64,000 nt of DNA from DATFVA01 sp963745945 (GCA_963745945.1 CAVUZG010000007.1:310001-374000); one strand, 5' to 3'; shown: positions 17,931 to 27,959, counted from the stretch's first letter. Numbers and translations: made by a program. The notes: generated by a model from the letters alone, not told the origin.

Positions 17931-19529
17931 CTACTTCAGAAGCATAATTTTGCGGACGAATAAGGTATTCCCGGCAGAAAGGGAAACAAAGTAAATTCCG
18001 GAACTCAGTTTTGAACCATCAAACTGCATTTTGTAATGTCCGGAGCTGAGATAACCACTATGCAGGATTGAAACTGTCTGTCCAAGAATATTGGTTATAC
18101 TTAAACTGACATCTCCCGATGAAGGAATTAAAAATTCTATTGTTGTGGTTGGATTAAAAGGATTGGGATAATTCTGATAAAGTTGAATCTGGTCAGGTAT
18201 TATCGGAGAGTACTTTACAGAATTAGGAGATGAAAAAAGAAGAACAACATCTCCAACACTCGTGGTTAAACTATCAATTATTATTTTATCACTAACTGCA
18301 TCTTCAAAGCCTATTCTCTGTCCAACCAGATAATAACTTCCATATGGAAGAAAATTTTCTTTGAAGTTTCCATCGAATTGAGAAAAAGCATATGTTATTA
18401 GATTATTCTCAACTGATTGGGCATAAACTACTACATCGGTAAGAGCACTGTCACTCTTCCCAGATACCCGAACAACACCAGAAATTATTCCTCCTCCAAG
18501 TGATGAATCACGAGGCATGTAAATATCAAAATTATTGAGTGCAGAATTTATAAAAATCGAATCTGCATTTTGCCAGAAACTGGGATAATTCCCGAGCGAA
18601 TCATAATAAGATGGCACAAAATAATCTGAAAATGCCTGAACATAATAATAATCAGGATCGATAATATCATTTACACTATAATTACCATTTGCGTCCGTAA
18701 ATGCAGTATAGGCATCCATCACAGCCGGCGAATTTGTTTTAATATGCTTCATCTTACTAGGAGTATGTGTTCCGCTTCTAACTACTATAATACCTTTTTT
18801 TAACGGGTAGATTGAAGTCGAATCGAAAATTGTTCCGGATACGGAATTCTGCGTAGGAGTTTTTTTAACAAGATTAAGATTTACGTTTGTTACTGCATTT
18901 GTATCTATAAATACCTGCGTTGCACTAAGGGGATCAAACTGCTGATCATAGAAAGAAATATAAAATGAATCATTCCCCGCTGCTACCGAATAATTTCCGA
19001 CAGGTAATTCTGCAGAATAATTCCCATTTATATCAGAAGTAGTTTGGGCAATTACAAAATTTCCACCGTATAAAAAATATACTTTTGTTTCGGCAATAGG
19101 CAACCCATCCGAGGTTATATTTCCCTGCAGAGTTCCTGAATAATAATTGGCTTCATAATAATCAATCTTAACTTTTAGAATTTCAATCGGGTTCAGTCCA
19201 TCATTATAAACAAACAACGTATCCGTGGTTTGTTCATAAATATAATTTATGTATCCGGCAAGAATACAATCCATCCTCATAGTATCGCCTGGTTGAATTG
19301 TAAAAGGATATCTCCAGTTACGATCGAATCTCACAAAATAAATGTCATTATTATATGAAATACTGTCAATAGTAAGAGGTGCATCGCCAACATTTATGAA
19401 ATAGGCATTTTCTAATCTGTGGAAAATATCTGTAAATTCTAATTCTTCAGGATAAAGCTGCAGTATGGGTTGGGCATTGGCAGATAGATAAACAAGGAAA
19501 AATAAAATTCCGGTAATGAATAGTTTCAT
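17931..19529 (-). CDS. Secreted carboxypeptidase-regulatory-like repeat protein with T9SS-type sorting tail
   Basis: A 532-residue protein with a signal peptide (cleavage after YLSANA). An N-terminal choice-of-anchor-like beta domain (ELEFTDIFHRLENAYFINVG) is followed by three carboxypeptidase-regulatory-like beta-sandwiches (GNITSDGLPIAETKVYFLYG, GTIFDSTSIYPLKKGIIVV, GVVRVSGKSDSALTDVVVY). It ends in the sorting tail LYQNYPNPFNPTTTIEF ... SSGIYFVSL ... KIMLLK, which targets cargo to the type IX-like secretion system and cell surface. No catalytic domain is visible; an adhesive or structural role is inferred. Confidence 0.82.
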   Translation of the reverse strand: MKLFITGILFFLVYLSANAQPILQLYPEELEFTDIFHRLENAYFINVGDAPLTIDSISYNNDIYFVRFDRNWRYPFTIQPGDTMRMDCILAGYINYIYEQTTDTLFVYNDGLNPIEILKVKIDYYEANYYSGTLQGNITSDGLPIAETKVYFLYGGNFVIAQTTSDINGNYSAELPVGNYSVAAGNDSFYISFYDQQFDPLSATQVFIDTNAVTNVNLNLVKKTPTQNSVSGTIFDSTSIYPLKKGIIVVRSGTHTPSKMKHIKTNSPAVMDAYTAFTDANGNYSVNDIIDPDYYYVQAFSDYFVPSYYDSLGNYPSFWQNADSIFINSALNNFDIYMPRDSSLGGGIISGVVRVSGKSDSALTDVVVYAQSVENNLITYAFSQFDGNFKENFLPYGSYYLVGQRIGFEDAVSDKIIIDSLTTSVGDVVLLFSSPNSVKYSPIIPDQIQLYQNYPNPFNPTTTIEFLIPSSGDVSLSITNILGQTVSILHSGYLSSGHYKMQFDGSKLSSGIYFVSLSAGNTLFVRKIMLLK

Positions 19530-19610
19530 TCTTATTGTTTAAGTTGATTAGAATAATTATAATAATAGTAATATAATTTAAATAATAGTGACATATAACA
19601 GAAACATCTC

Positions 19611-20168
19611 TTGAACGATCCCAAATTAAATTACATCAATTTTACAACCAATGAATTAGAAAGCCTTTTTATTGGGGCAAAAAACGGGGTTTCGGAGTCG
19701 TTCAGCAAGTTATCCGCAATAATCAGGGATATCGCTTACAGTTATTTTATGTCTAAGATGAAATACGGAAAAATAAAAAATAGAGAAGATGTGGATGATT
19801 TAACTAATAATGTATATTTGTCTTTTGCCGAACAGTACCATAAAATTGAAAATCTCGAAAACTGGCTAAGAAGAGTTCTCTTTTTGACATTTGTTAATTG
19901 GTATAAAAAATCCAGAAAAAGAAAGACTTTTGAACTTGATGAAGCATATTATATGGAGCAGAACACTGAAAACCCGGGGATTAAGTTAGACGCCGAAAAA
20001 ATTATTTCCGTGCTTAACACACTTAGTGAGGAAAAACAACACATATTCAGATTAAGATTCTGGGAAGATTTGAAGTTTGCTGAAATTGCTGAAGATATGG
20101 GTAAATCTGAGGACGCCGTAAAAAAGATGTTTTACAGGACAATTGAAGAATTAAAAATAAGATTCTGA
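19611..20168 (+). CDS. ECF-type RNA polymerase sigma factor
   Basis: A 185-residue sigma-70 family protein with region 2 (DVDDLTNNVYLSFAEQYHKI, then NWLRRVLFLTFVNWYKKSRK) and region 4 (LNTLSEEKQHIFRLRFWEDL, then FAEIAEDMGKSEDAVKKMF), connected by a short linker. No extra domain is present. The start is the TTG at 19611: an in-frame stop lies just upstream and no ATG precedes region 2. No clear ribosome-binding site is seen. It is divergent from the sorting-tail gene (81 bp) and heads a three-gene unit with an anti-sigma-like TPR protein and a TPR-CHAT protein, suggesting the sigma factor is released in response to an envelope event. Confidence 0.88.
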   Translation: MNDPKLNYINFTTNELESLFIGAKNGVSESFSKLSAIIRDIAYSYFMSKMKYGKIKNREDVDDLTNNVYLSFAEQYHKIENLENWLRRVLFLTFVNWYKKSRKRKTFELDEAYYMEQNTENPGIKLDAEKIISVLNTLSEEKQHIFRLRFWEDLKFAEIAEDMGKSEDAVKKMFYRTIEELKIRF

Positions 20169-20231
20169 TTTTGTCCCTTTATTTATACGGCTTTTACTAA
20201 TTGGTTATAAACTTGAACAAATATCAAAGAA

Positions 20232-21203
20232 ATGAATCCTAAAACAAAAATATTAGAGCTGCTTGAAAAAGGACACCTGTCGGACAAGGAACTAAATGAG
20301 CTTGAAGCTATAGTTGGAAACGACCCTGATCTTGGGGAATTTGTTTCTAATTATAAAAAATTATCAAAAGTCGTTATCAGTTCTTCACATTTAAATGACG
20401 ATGAAATTTCAGATTATGTTCTATTTAAAAACGGAGTTACTCCTGAAAATAATTCGATAACTAAAAGAATCCCTTTCATTGAAGCACACTTAAGAAAATG
20501 TGAAAAATGTTCTGAATTATTTAAAGACTTCAACAGCGAATTTTCTGAAGTAGATAATTTCCTGGCAGAAAAAATTTCGAAGGAAAAGGAAAATAACTTT
20601 GTTAACTCCATTCCGAATTCTGGAGTAGACAAGCAATTGTATAAAGCACCTCGTTACGCTTTTGCATCAATAATTGCAATCGGACTTGTTTATTTATCTC
20701 TCTATATTATTTCTTCTTTTACTACGCCGCAGTTTTATAAAGATGCCGCAATTAATAGTGAATCTGAATTTTCAGTAAACAGAGGAAGAGCAACCGAAGA
20801 TTTTCAGAATAGCCTCAGGGCCCTTGATAATAATAATTTTGATGAGGCTATAAGTTATCTTCAGAAAGATATTAAGAACAACCCTGATGATGAGACAATA
20901 TTCTATTCTTATTATATATTAGGATTATCTTACCTGGAAACTTCTGAACATAATGTTCTTGGATTGTTTCCGGGATATAACATTAGTAAAACTGAAAAGG
21001 GCGTAGAATATTTAAAGGAGAGTGTCAGAAAAAATGAATCGGGAAAATTTATCAATATAAAACTGAATTCCTATTTTTATCTCGCAAAGGCCAGCCTTAT
21101 GCTTAATGATAAAATATCTGCCGAAAATTATCTTAAACTGGTTATAAGTGGAAGAGGAAGTAAAATGGAAGAAGCACAAAAGCTTTTGAATGAATTGGAG
21201 TAA
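20232..21203 (+). CDS. Membrane anti-sigma-like protein with zinc motif and periplasmic TPR region
   Basis: A 323-residue protein. The cytoplasmic N-terminal part holds HLRKCEKC (His86, Cys90, Cys93), the HxxxCxxC pattern of zinc-binding anti-sigma domains. One membrane helix follows (about residues 143-162, FASIIAIGLVYLSLYIISSF), and a TPR-like region outside (NFDEAISYLQKDIKNNPDD, SYYILGLSYLE, YLKESVRKNE, YLKLVISG). It sits 63 bp after the sigma gene and 10 bp before the TPR-CHAT gene. The family knowledge says such a protein binds and holds an ECF sigma; that it does so here, and that the TPR part senses something, is inference. Confidence 0.8.
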   Translation: MNPKTKILELLEKGHLSDKELNELEAIVGNDPDLGEFVSNYKKLSKVVISSSHLNDDEISDYVLFKNGVTPENNSITKRIPFIEAHLRKCEKCSELFKDFNSEFSEVDNFLAEKISKEKENNFVNSIPNSGVDKQLYKAPRYAFASIIAIGLVYLSLYIISSFTTPQFYKDAAINSESEFSVNRGRATEDFQNSLRALDNNNFDEAISYLQKDIKNNPDDETIFYSYYILGLSYLETSEHNVLGLFPGYNISKTEKGVEYLKESVRKNESGKFINIKLNSYFYLAKASLMLNDKISAENYLKLVISGRGSKMEEAQKLLNELE

Positions 21204-21213
21204 GTTGTGTTAA

Positions 21214-24200
21214 ATGATTATTCAAAAAGTAACAATATTATTTATCGCTCTTTTTATTTCATTCCTGAAGCCAGCAGAAGTTGATTTATCCTCCGCCGTA
21301 ACTTCCAGCAAATCATATTTCTATTCTCCTGATTCTTTAAAATCAGAAATCCGCAAAAATGGATGGACCCCGCAGGTACTCTCTTTATTTCAATATTATT
21401 TAATAAATTCCAATCTCTCACCTGAGAAAGATTTAGAAAATATTAAAGATATAAACAATAATTATAGAAAAACTTTCCTCAAGTCTCTTCTGCTTAAAAA
21501 GCAGAATAATTTTATAGCTATGTACGATTCTCTCTATTCATGCTTGAACAATATTCCACATTATATTCCTTACTATAACGAACTGGTATTTGCAGCAAAT
21601 TCAACAGGTCAACTTTCAGCACTTGAAGCTAAAATAGAAACAGCTAATAATTTCCCTGATCGCGAAAAATATTATCTGCTTGGACTAATACATAATAACA
21701 ATGCAGATTACGAAAATGCCAGGGTTCTTTTTGAAAAAAGTCTGAAACAGGATTCCACAAATAAATTTATATTGTATCAGTTATCTTATGCTTACCGCGG
21801 ACTGGGTAATTACAGAAAGGCTATGAACCTGGCACATCAATCAAAAAGTTATGCAAACGGAGACATTAATTTTCTGGTAAAGGTTTCACTTGCTGAGGGT
21901 GCACTTTACTTCCTTTCAGGGGAATATGATTCAGCAGATAAAATTTACAAAGACACTTATCAATTAAGCCTGAAAAATAATCTTAGGGAAGGAGAAGGAT
22001 TATCTCTTGTCGCCCTTGGTATAATGGATGATATTCAAGGTTTTACAGAACAAGCCAGGGATAAGTACAATGATGCGTTGGAGATTTCCAATACGATTCT
22101 GAATATTGAACTTCAGGCATATGCACTTTCAGAACTGGGTGTCTCTTTTAGTTATACCAATGAATTGATTGAAGCAAAAGCAAACTATTTAAGAAGCTAT
22201 GACCTATATAAAAAAACCGGAAATAAACTTCGTCTTTCTCTGCTCTCCGATAATATCGGAAAAATTTATATGTCAATTTTCAATTACGAAAGTGCAATAA
22301 AATACTATCAGGAAGGTATAGACTTTGCGGGTGACAACAAGCGGGCAATAATTTTAAATTTAACAGGCTTAGGTGACGCTTACTCAAATCTAGCTAATTA
22401 TTCGGAAGCTCTTAAATATTATTCCCAGGCCCGGAAACTTTCCCGTGAAATGAATGAAATAGAATTGAATATTAATGTTAACACCGGACTTGGAGCTTTA
22501 AACTTCAACCTTGATAAACCTAATAATGCTTTAAATTATTACAGACAGGCTGAGTTTGAATGCAGTAAAATTAATAATCCATTTTTAACTGCTGATATTT
22601 ATGAAAAATTAGGAGTAATTTATTCTTCATTGGACAGCTTAAATACTTCCGAAAATTATTTCACAAAGGCACAGGACATTGCCGTTAAAAACAATGCGGC
22701 TTATACAGAAGTCTTAGCCGGAATCGATCTGGCCGAAAACCTGGTTAAGAAAAAGAATTATGTTAAAGCATTTATTGTTCTTAATGAGGCATCAAAAAAA
22801 TCCTTATCCCACGGATTTACCTATCTTCAAGCCAGAGCTGAAATTCTTAAGGGGAATATTTTAGAAAAGAAGAATGATTTCGATATGGCAAAATCTGCAT
22901 ATAATAATGCTTTGAATATTACTAAAAATCTTAACGAAAAAAATCTCCTGGAAGAGACCTATTACGATTTAGCAAAATTATTTGATTCAAAAAATTTAAA
23001 TGAAGCAGCAGAATCTTATTATTTATCTGCAATCAAAATCATTGAAGATGTATCACGACCTTTATTCAGTCAGAATGACGTACAAATTTCTTATTTCTCA
23101 GAGAACAAAAATATTTACGATTCTTTTGCCGAACACTATTTGAAACAAAAAAAATATGAACAGGCTTTTGAGCTTATAAATAAATCACATTCGCGAAATA
23201 TGATTCAGAATCTTAACAACCTTAAACTGCAATCGATGATTGAAGACAGTACTGTTTTAAGTACTTTATATGACTATGACTGGATCATTCACTCAGGTAT
23301 TTATGATAGCACTAAAACAGAAATAGCAATAAATAAAATGTCCCGGCTTAAGGCTTCTTTAATTGATAAAAATCCACGGTTGGCTCCTTATCTAAATATT
23401 GATAAGTGGCCTTCATTAAATGAAATCCAAAACTCACTAACAGATGACGAAAATTTAATATCTTATTATTCAACAACTAATAAAACATATGCATTTTTAA
23501 TTACACGGACTTCTTTCAAACCATTCGATTTTGATCTTTCTAAAAATCAATTGAATGATTTTGTTAATAGTATTTCACCTTACTTTGAAAGAAGTAATGT
23601 TAATACTGATGCATTCTATAATCAGGACCTGTTTTCATTTAATGCAGAAGCATCATATAAATTATATAAAATGATAGTGGAACCTGTTGTAAAAAATATT
23701 CCGGAAGATAAAAGGATAATAATTTCTCCTTCAATTGAACTGGTTTCTTTTCCATTTGAATTCCTGGTTACTGATTACAAAAATACTGAAAGCCCTTATG
23801 ATTACAGGAGCAAAAACTATCTCATTTCCAAATATGATATTTCTTATACACCTTCTGTTACGGCATTTCTTAAACAGCAAAACAGCGATTTGAAAAATGA
23901 TGGTAAAGTATTATTAGTTGGTGATCCGGCAATAAACACAGGCACGCAAGAATTCGCAGAAAGAAGAGGAATGCTTGATGACACTCCCGGCATTCCAAGG
24001 AATCTTGCTTTCCTTCCTTTAAAATATTCAGGAGAAGAAGTTAACAGTATTGGAGAAATTATTAATGCAAATACAATACTTCTCAATAATAATGCAACTG
24101 AAACCAATTTTAAACAAAATGCTGAATTAAGTAGAATTATTCACCTTTCAACACATTCATTTTTATATAACAAACAGCCATTAATATTTTTTTCAAATTC

Positions 24201-24684
24201 TTATGATACAGAGAATGACGGTTTTCTTGAAGCAAGTGAAATTGTTCAGTTAAAATTAAATAGTGATCTAGTGGTACTAAGTTCTTGTAATTCAGGTTTG
24301 GGAAACATTGATGAATCAGAAGGTATTCTTGGATTTACAAAAGCATTTTTTGAAGCGGGTGCAAAAAGTATTATTGTTTCTCTATGGGATGTTAACGATA
24401 AATACACAGCAAAATTAATGACACTTTTTTATAATAACCTAAGCAGAGGTTATGATAAGTCAAAGGCATTAAGACTTGCTAAAATGGAATTTATAAAGAA
24501 ATATTCACCAAATCCGTATTATTGGAGTGCTTTTGTTTTATTAGGAAATATAAGTCCTGTAGAGCTTAAACAGAATAGAGATATGTCGCTTTCAATAATA
24601 ATTTTGATTTTAATTATTTCAGCAGCGTTGTTAGTGGTATTTATAATAAAAAGGAATAAACTTACTTCTTCTAATAACCTCTAG
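21214..24684 (+). CDS. Membrane-anchored TPR-CHAT (caspase-fold) protein
   Basis: A 1156-residue protein with an N-terminal signal (VTILFIALFISFLKP), about a dozen TPR repeats (roughly residues 140-620, e.g. YYLLGLIHNNNADYENARVLF, shortened here), a linker, and a C-terminal CHAT peptidase domain. The catalytic dyad is visible as HLSTHS (His981) and LSSCNSG (Cys1025), followed by GFTKAFFEAGAKSIIVSLWDV. A final membrane helix (about 1126-1145) and basic tail KRNK anchor it, so the protease should face the periplasm. CHAT proteases act in bacterial regulated proteolysis and defence. Its 3' end overlaps gmd by 14 bp, convergent. Confidence 0.9.
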   Translation: MIIQKVTILFIALFISFLKPAEVDLSSAVTSSKSYFYSPDSLKSEIRKNGWTPQVLSLFQYYLINSNLSPEKDLENIKDINNNYRKTFLKSLLLKKQNNFIAMYDSLYSCLNNIPHYIPYYNELVFAANSTGQLSALEAKIETANNFPDREKYYLLGLIHNNNADYENARVLFEKSLKQDSTNKFILYQLSYAYRGLGNYRKAMNLAHQSKSYANGDINFLVKVSLAEGALYFLSGEYDSADKIYKDTYQLSLKNNLREGEGLSLVALGIMDDIQGFTEQARDKYNDALEISNTILNIELQAYALSELGVSFSYTNELIEAKANYLRSYDLYKKTGNKLRLSLLSDNIGKIYMSIFNYESAIKYYQEGIDFAGDNKRAIILNLTGLGDAYSNLANYSEALKYYSQARKLSREMNEIELNINVNTGLGALNFNLDKPNNALNYYRQAEFECSKINNPFLTADIYEKLGVIYSSLDSLNTSENYFTKAQDIAVKNNAAYTEVLAGIDLAENLVKKKNYVKAFIVLNEASKKSLSHGFTYLQARAEILKGNILEKKNDFDMAKSAYNNALNITKNLNEKNLLEETYYDLAKLFDSKNLNEAAESYYLSAIKIIEDVSRPLFSQNDVQISYFSENKNIYDSFAEHYLKQKKYEQAFELINKSHSRNMIQNLNNLKLQSMIEDSTVLSTLYDYDWIIHSGIYDSTKTEIAINKMSRLKASLIDKNPRLAPYLNIDKWPSLNEIQNSLTDDENLISYYSTTNKTYAFLITRTSFKPFDFDLSKNQLNDFVNSISPYFERSNVNTDAFYNQDLFSFNAEASYKLYKMIVEPVVKNIPEDKRIIISPSIELVSFPFEFLVTDYKNTESPYDYRSKNYLISKYDISYTPSVTAFLKQQNSDLKNDGKVLLVGDPAINTGTQEFAERRGMLDDTPGIPRNLAFLPLKYSGEEVNSIGEIINANTILLNNNATETNFKQNAELSRIIHLSTHSFLYNKQPLIFFSNSYDTENDGFLEASEIVQLKLNSDLVVLSSCNSGLGNIDESEGILGFTKAFFEAGAKSIIVSLWDVNDKYTAKLMTLFYNNLSRGYDKSKALRLAKMEFIKKYSPNPYYWSAFVLLGNISPVELKQNRDMSLSIIILILIISAALLVVFIIKRNKLTSSNNL

Positions 24685-25786
24685 CCATAACTTTTTCGAG
24701 ATCCGCTTTTATCATCAGTGTAACAAGATTATTAAACGTGGTTTTTGCTTCCCAACCCAAAATCTTTTTTGCTTTATTCGGATTCCCTATCAAGAGATCT
24801 ACTTCGGTTGGCCGGTAATAATCCGGATCAATAAACACAATAGGAGTTCCTTTTTTTAATTTATCAGAAAAAGAAAATTTAAAAGTTGATTTTCCTAACA
24901 ATTTTTTTCCTCTACTCCAATCAATTTCTTTGACGATACCTTTTTCATCGACTCCTTTACCTTCCCACTTCAAATCAATACCAACTTCCTTAAAAGCGAG
25001 TTCTGTAAATTCTTTTACCGTGTGAGTCTCTCCGGTGGCAAGTACAAAATCATCAGCATTCTTGTGATTCAAGATTCTCCACATCCCTTCACAATATTCA
25101 GGGGCAAAACCCCAATCGCGTTTTGCATTTAAATTTCCTAGAAAAAGACTGCTTTGTAAACCTGTCGAAATTCTAGAAGCTGCTCTGGTAATTTTTCTTG
25201 TAACAAAAGTCTCACCTCTTCGTGGAGATTCATGATTAAATAATATTCCGTTAGATGCGAAAATATTATAAGCTTCACGATAATTTACAATTATCCAGTA
25301 ACCATATAACTTTGCAACTCCATAAGGAGAACGAGGGTAAAAAGGAGTTTCTTCTGATTGAGGAACTTCCTTAACCTTTCCAAAAAGTTCACTTGTTGAA
25401 GCCTGGTAGAATTTAACTTTTCTCAACCCAACCTCTCGTATCGTATCCAGAAATCTGAGAGTTCCAAGTCCATCAACCTGTGCTGTGTAATCTGGAATTT
25501 CAAATGATACTTTTACATGACTTTGAGCTGCCAGATTATAAATTTCATCAGGCTCAACTTTCTCAAGCAGCCTGTTTAATGCACTTGTATCAACCAAATC
25601 ACCATAATGAAGAAATAGTTTTTTATCAAGAATATCCTTGTTACTATATAAATGATCTATCCTACCCGTATTAAATGAACTACTTTTTCTTATAATTCCG
25701 TGGACCTCATAACCTTTCTCAAGTAATATTTCAGTAAGGTAGCTTCCATCCTGTCCGGTAATTCCAGTTATTAATGCTTTCTTCAT
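24671..25786 (-). CDS. gmd: GDP-mannose 4,6-dehydratase
   Basis: A 371-residue extended short-chain dehydrogenase that turns GDP-mannose into GDP-4-dehydro-6-deoxymannose, the first step of GDP-L-fucose synthesis. Motifs are TGITGQDGSYLTEILLEKGY (cofactor loop), HGIIRKSSSFNTGRIDHLY, the STSELFGKV serine/threonine loop, and YGVAKLYGYW (YxxxK). RRGETFVTRKITRA is the substrate-binding part. It is the last gene of the minus-strand nucleotide-sugar operon, overlapping fcl by 4 bp. Confidence 0.95.
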   Translation of the reverse strand: MKKALITGITGQDGSYLTEILLEKGYEVHGIIRKSSSFNTGRIDHLYSNKDILDKKLFLHYGDLVDTSALNRLLEKVEPDEIYNLAAQSHVKVSFEIPDYTAQVDGLGTLRFLDTIREVGLRKVKFYQASTSELFGKVKEVPQSEETPFYPRSPYGVAKLYGYWIIVNYREAYNIFASNGILFNHESPRRGETFVTRKITRAASRISTGLQSSLFLGNLNAKRDWGFAPEYCEGMWRILNHKNADDFVLATGETHTVKEFTELAFKEVGIDLKWEGKGVDEKGIVKEIDWSRGKKLLGKSTFKFSFSDKLKKGTPIVFIDPDYYRPTEVDLLIGNPNKAKKILGWEAKTTFNNLVTLMIKADLEKVMARGY

Positions 25787-26754
25787 TTGATATTCTGTGA
25801 TTCTAAATTATTCTTAAACCAAAAATATGCTTTTTCTATACCATCACGTAATGCTGTTTTATATTTCCACCCCATATTATTTATTCTTGTAACATCCATT
25901 AACTTACGAGGAGTACCATCAGGTTTAGTTTGATCATAAATTATTTTTCCATTATAACCTACAACTTCGGAAATAATTTCTGCCAGTCGATTAATAGTGA
26001 GGTCTTCTCCTGTCCCAATATTTATATGTGTAATCCCTTGTGCATACAATTCTTTTGCATCAATATTTTCCATCAGGAAAACAATAGCCTCGGCAAGATC
26101 ATCTACATAAAGAAATTCTCTCCTGGGCTTTCCACTTCCCCACAACGTTACCGATGGTAAATTATTTTGTTTTGCCTCATGAAATCTTCTGATTACCGCA
26201 GGCAAAACATGTGAGGTTTCCAAATTAAAATTATCATTTGGACCAAATAAATTAGTCGGCATAACAGAATAAAAATTTGAACCGTACTGCCGGTAATAGT
26301 TTTCACAAAGTTTTATTCCGGCTATTTTTGCTATTGCATATGGTTCATTTGTAAACTCAAGGTAATCTGAAAGTAAGTATTCCTCTTTCATCGGCTGCGG
26401 CGAAAGCTTTGGATAGATACACGAACTTCCTAAAAAAATTAATTTCTCTACTTTATTTAGATAAGCTGCGTTAATAACATTTGATTCAATCATCAGATTA
26501 TCATAAATAAATTCCGCACGATATGTATTATTGGCAAGAATTCCGCCGACCCTGGCAGCAGAAACAATTACAATTTCAGGTTGTTGTTCAGCAAAGAATT
26601 TTTCTACTTTGATTTGACGAATAAGATTAAGCTCAGAAAGATTTCGTGTAATAATGTTTTTATAGCCCTTGGTTTCAAGTTCTCTTTTTATTGCTGATCC
26701 AACCATACCGGAATGTCCGGCAATATATATTTTCTTATTCTTATAACTGTTCAA
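25783..26754 (-). CDS. fcl: GDP-L-fucose synthase
   Basis: A 323-residue epimerase-reductase that completes GDP-L-fucose from the gmd product using NADPH. Seen are the N-terminal IYIAGHSGMVGSAIKRELE, GSSCIYPKLSPQPMKEEYLL with the catalytic cysteine region, and YAIAKIAGIKLCENYY (YxxxK). The end overlaps the gmd start (ATGA), so the pair is coupled. GDP-mannose-forming genes are not in the window. Confidence 0.94.
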   Translation of the reverse strand: MNSYKNKKIYIAGHSGMVGSAIKRELETKGYKNIITRNLSELNLIRQIKVEKFFAEQQPEIVIVSAARVGGILANNTYRAEFIYDNLMIESNVINAAYLNKVEKLIFLGSSCIYPKLSPQPMKEEYLLSDYLEFTNEPYAIAKIAGIKLCENYYRQYGSNFYSVMPTNLFGPNDNFNLETSHVLPAVIRRFHEAKQNNLPSVTLWGSGKPRREFLYVDDLAEAIVFLMENIDAKELYAQGITHINIGTGEDLTINRLAEIISEVVGYNGKIIYDQTKPDGTPRKLMDVTRINNMGWKYKTALRDGIEKAYFWFKNNLESQNIK

Positions 26755-26774
26755 AATTGTACTTCAGATTCAAA

Positions 26775-27942
26775 TTATTTTTTAATGTACGCAGCTATTT
26801 CACCAATCACAAATTTTTGCTGATCAGGGGTTAACTCCGGATATATGGGGAGTGCGATAGAATGATCCGCTGCATTTTCAGCAAGTGGGAAATCTCCCAT
26901 TTTATAACCAAGTGAGGAGAAACATTCCTGAAAGTGGAATGGAACAGGATAATAGATTTCATTCCCAATTCCTTTTTCAGTTAAATGTTTTCTTAAACCA
27001 TCTCTATCTTCAACCAATATTATATATTGGTTATAAATATGATAGTTTTTTACACCACTATTTTTATAAACCGCATTAGGTAGTAATACTCTATTCTTAT
27101 CATTAAATTCCATTTTGCCGGATGCTTCTGCAAGTTCAGCTTCAGCAAACAGTTTATTATATGATTCTGCGTTATTTCTTCTTTGCGCGGACCAACTATC
27201 CAAGTGGGGAAGTTTTACATTTAACACCGCCGCCTGAATTGCATCAAGCCTGAAATTTCCGCCAATAATTTTATGATAATATTTTGGTTTTCCACCATGA
27301 ACACGAAGTATTCTTAATTTTTCTCCGAGTTCATCACTATTTGTAACAACAAGCCCACCATCTCCAAAGCATCCAAGATTTTTACTTGGGAAAAATGAAT
27401 AGCATCCTATATCTCCAATTGTTCCAACATGTTTTCCATCTTTATACTGAACTCCTATTGCCTGTGCCCCATCTTCGATTACTTTCAGATTATGTTTGCG
27501 GGCAATTTCCATAGATCCTGTCCATTTCACAGCTTTGTCCATACAGATGAACGGGAATAATAGCTTTGGTCTTATTAGTAATTCTTTTTTCTATGTCATT
27601 CGGATCAATATTAAAAGTTACAGGATCAATTTCTGTAAAAACAGGAACCGCATTCATTCTTGATACTACTCCCGCTGTTGCAAAGAAGGAATATGTCGGA
27701 ACAATAACTTCATCACCGGGTTGAATATCAAGCGCCATAAGTGCAATTAATAAAGCGTCAGTTCCCGATGAAACTCCGATTGCATATTTACAATCAAGAT
27801 ATTCACAAAAAGCTTTTTCCATTTTTTCAACTTCAGGCCCAAGAATAAAATATTGTGATTCAGCAACCCTAATAAGTGCTTCGTCCAATTCATTTTTAAT
27901 TGTATGATATTGTTTTTTTAGATCTAACAGCGGGACATTCAT
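26775..27942 (-). CDS. DegT/DnrJ/EryC1/StrS sugar aminotransferase, WbpE-like (split by a frameshift)
   Basis: PLP-dependent aminotransferase that would aminate a 3-keto nucleotide sugar. The 5' part (to codon ~150) reads MNVPLLDLKKQYHTIKNEL through IPVHLYGQSCEMDRI; one extra base at about 27513 then puts the frame into a stop at 27490. The other frame continues seamlessly as MEIARKHNLKVIEDGAQAIG, with the PLP lysine in FFPSKNLGCFGDGG and a normal C-terminus. Removing one base restores a full enzyme of about 388 residues. Context with WbpA/B/D-like genes supports UDP-3-keto-GlcNAcA as substrate. Sequencing error or very recent mutation are both possible. Confidence 0.85.
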
Positions 27943-27959
27943 TTAATATAACTCCATTT

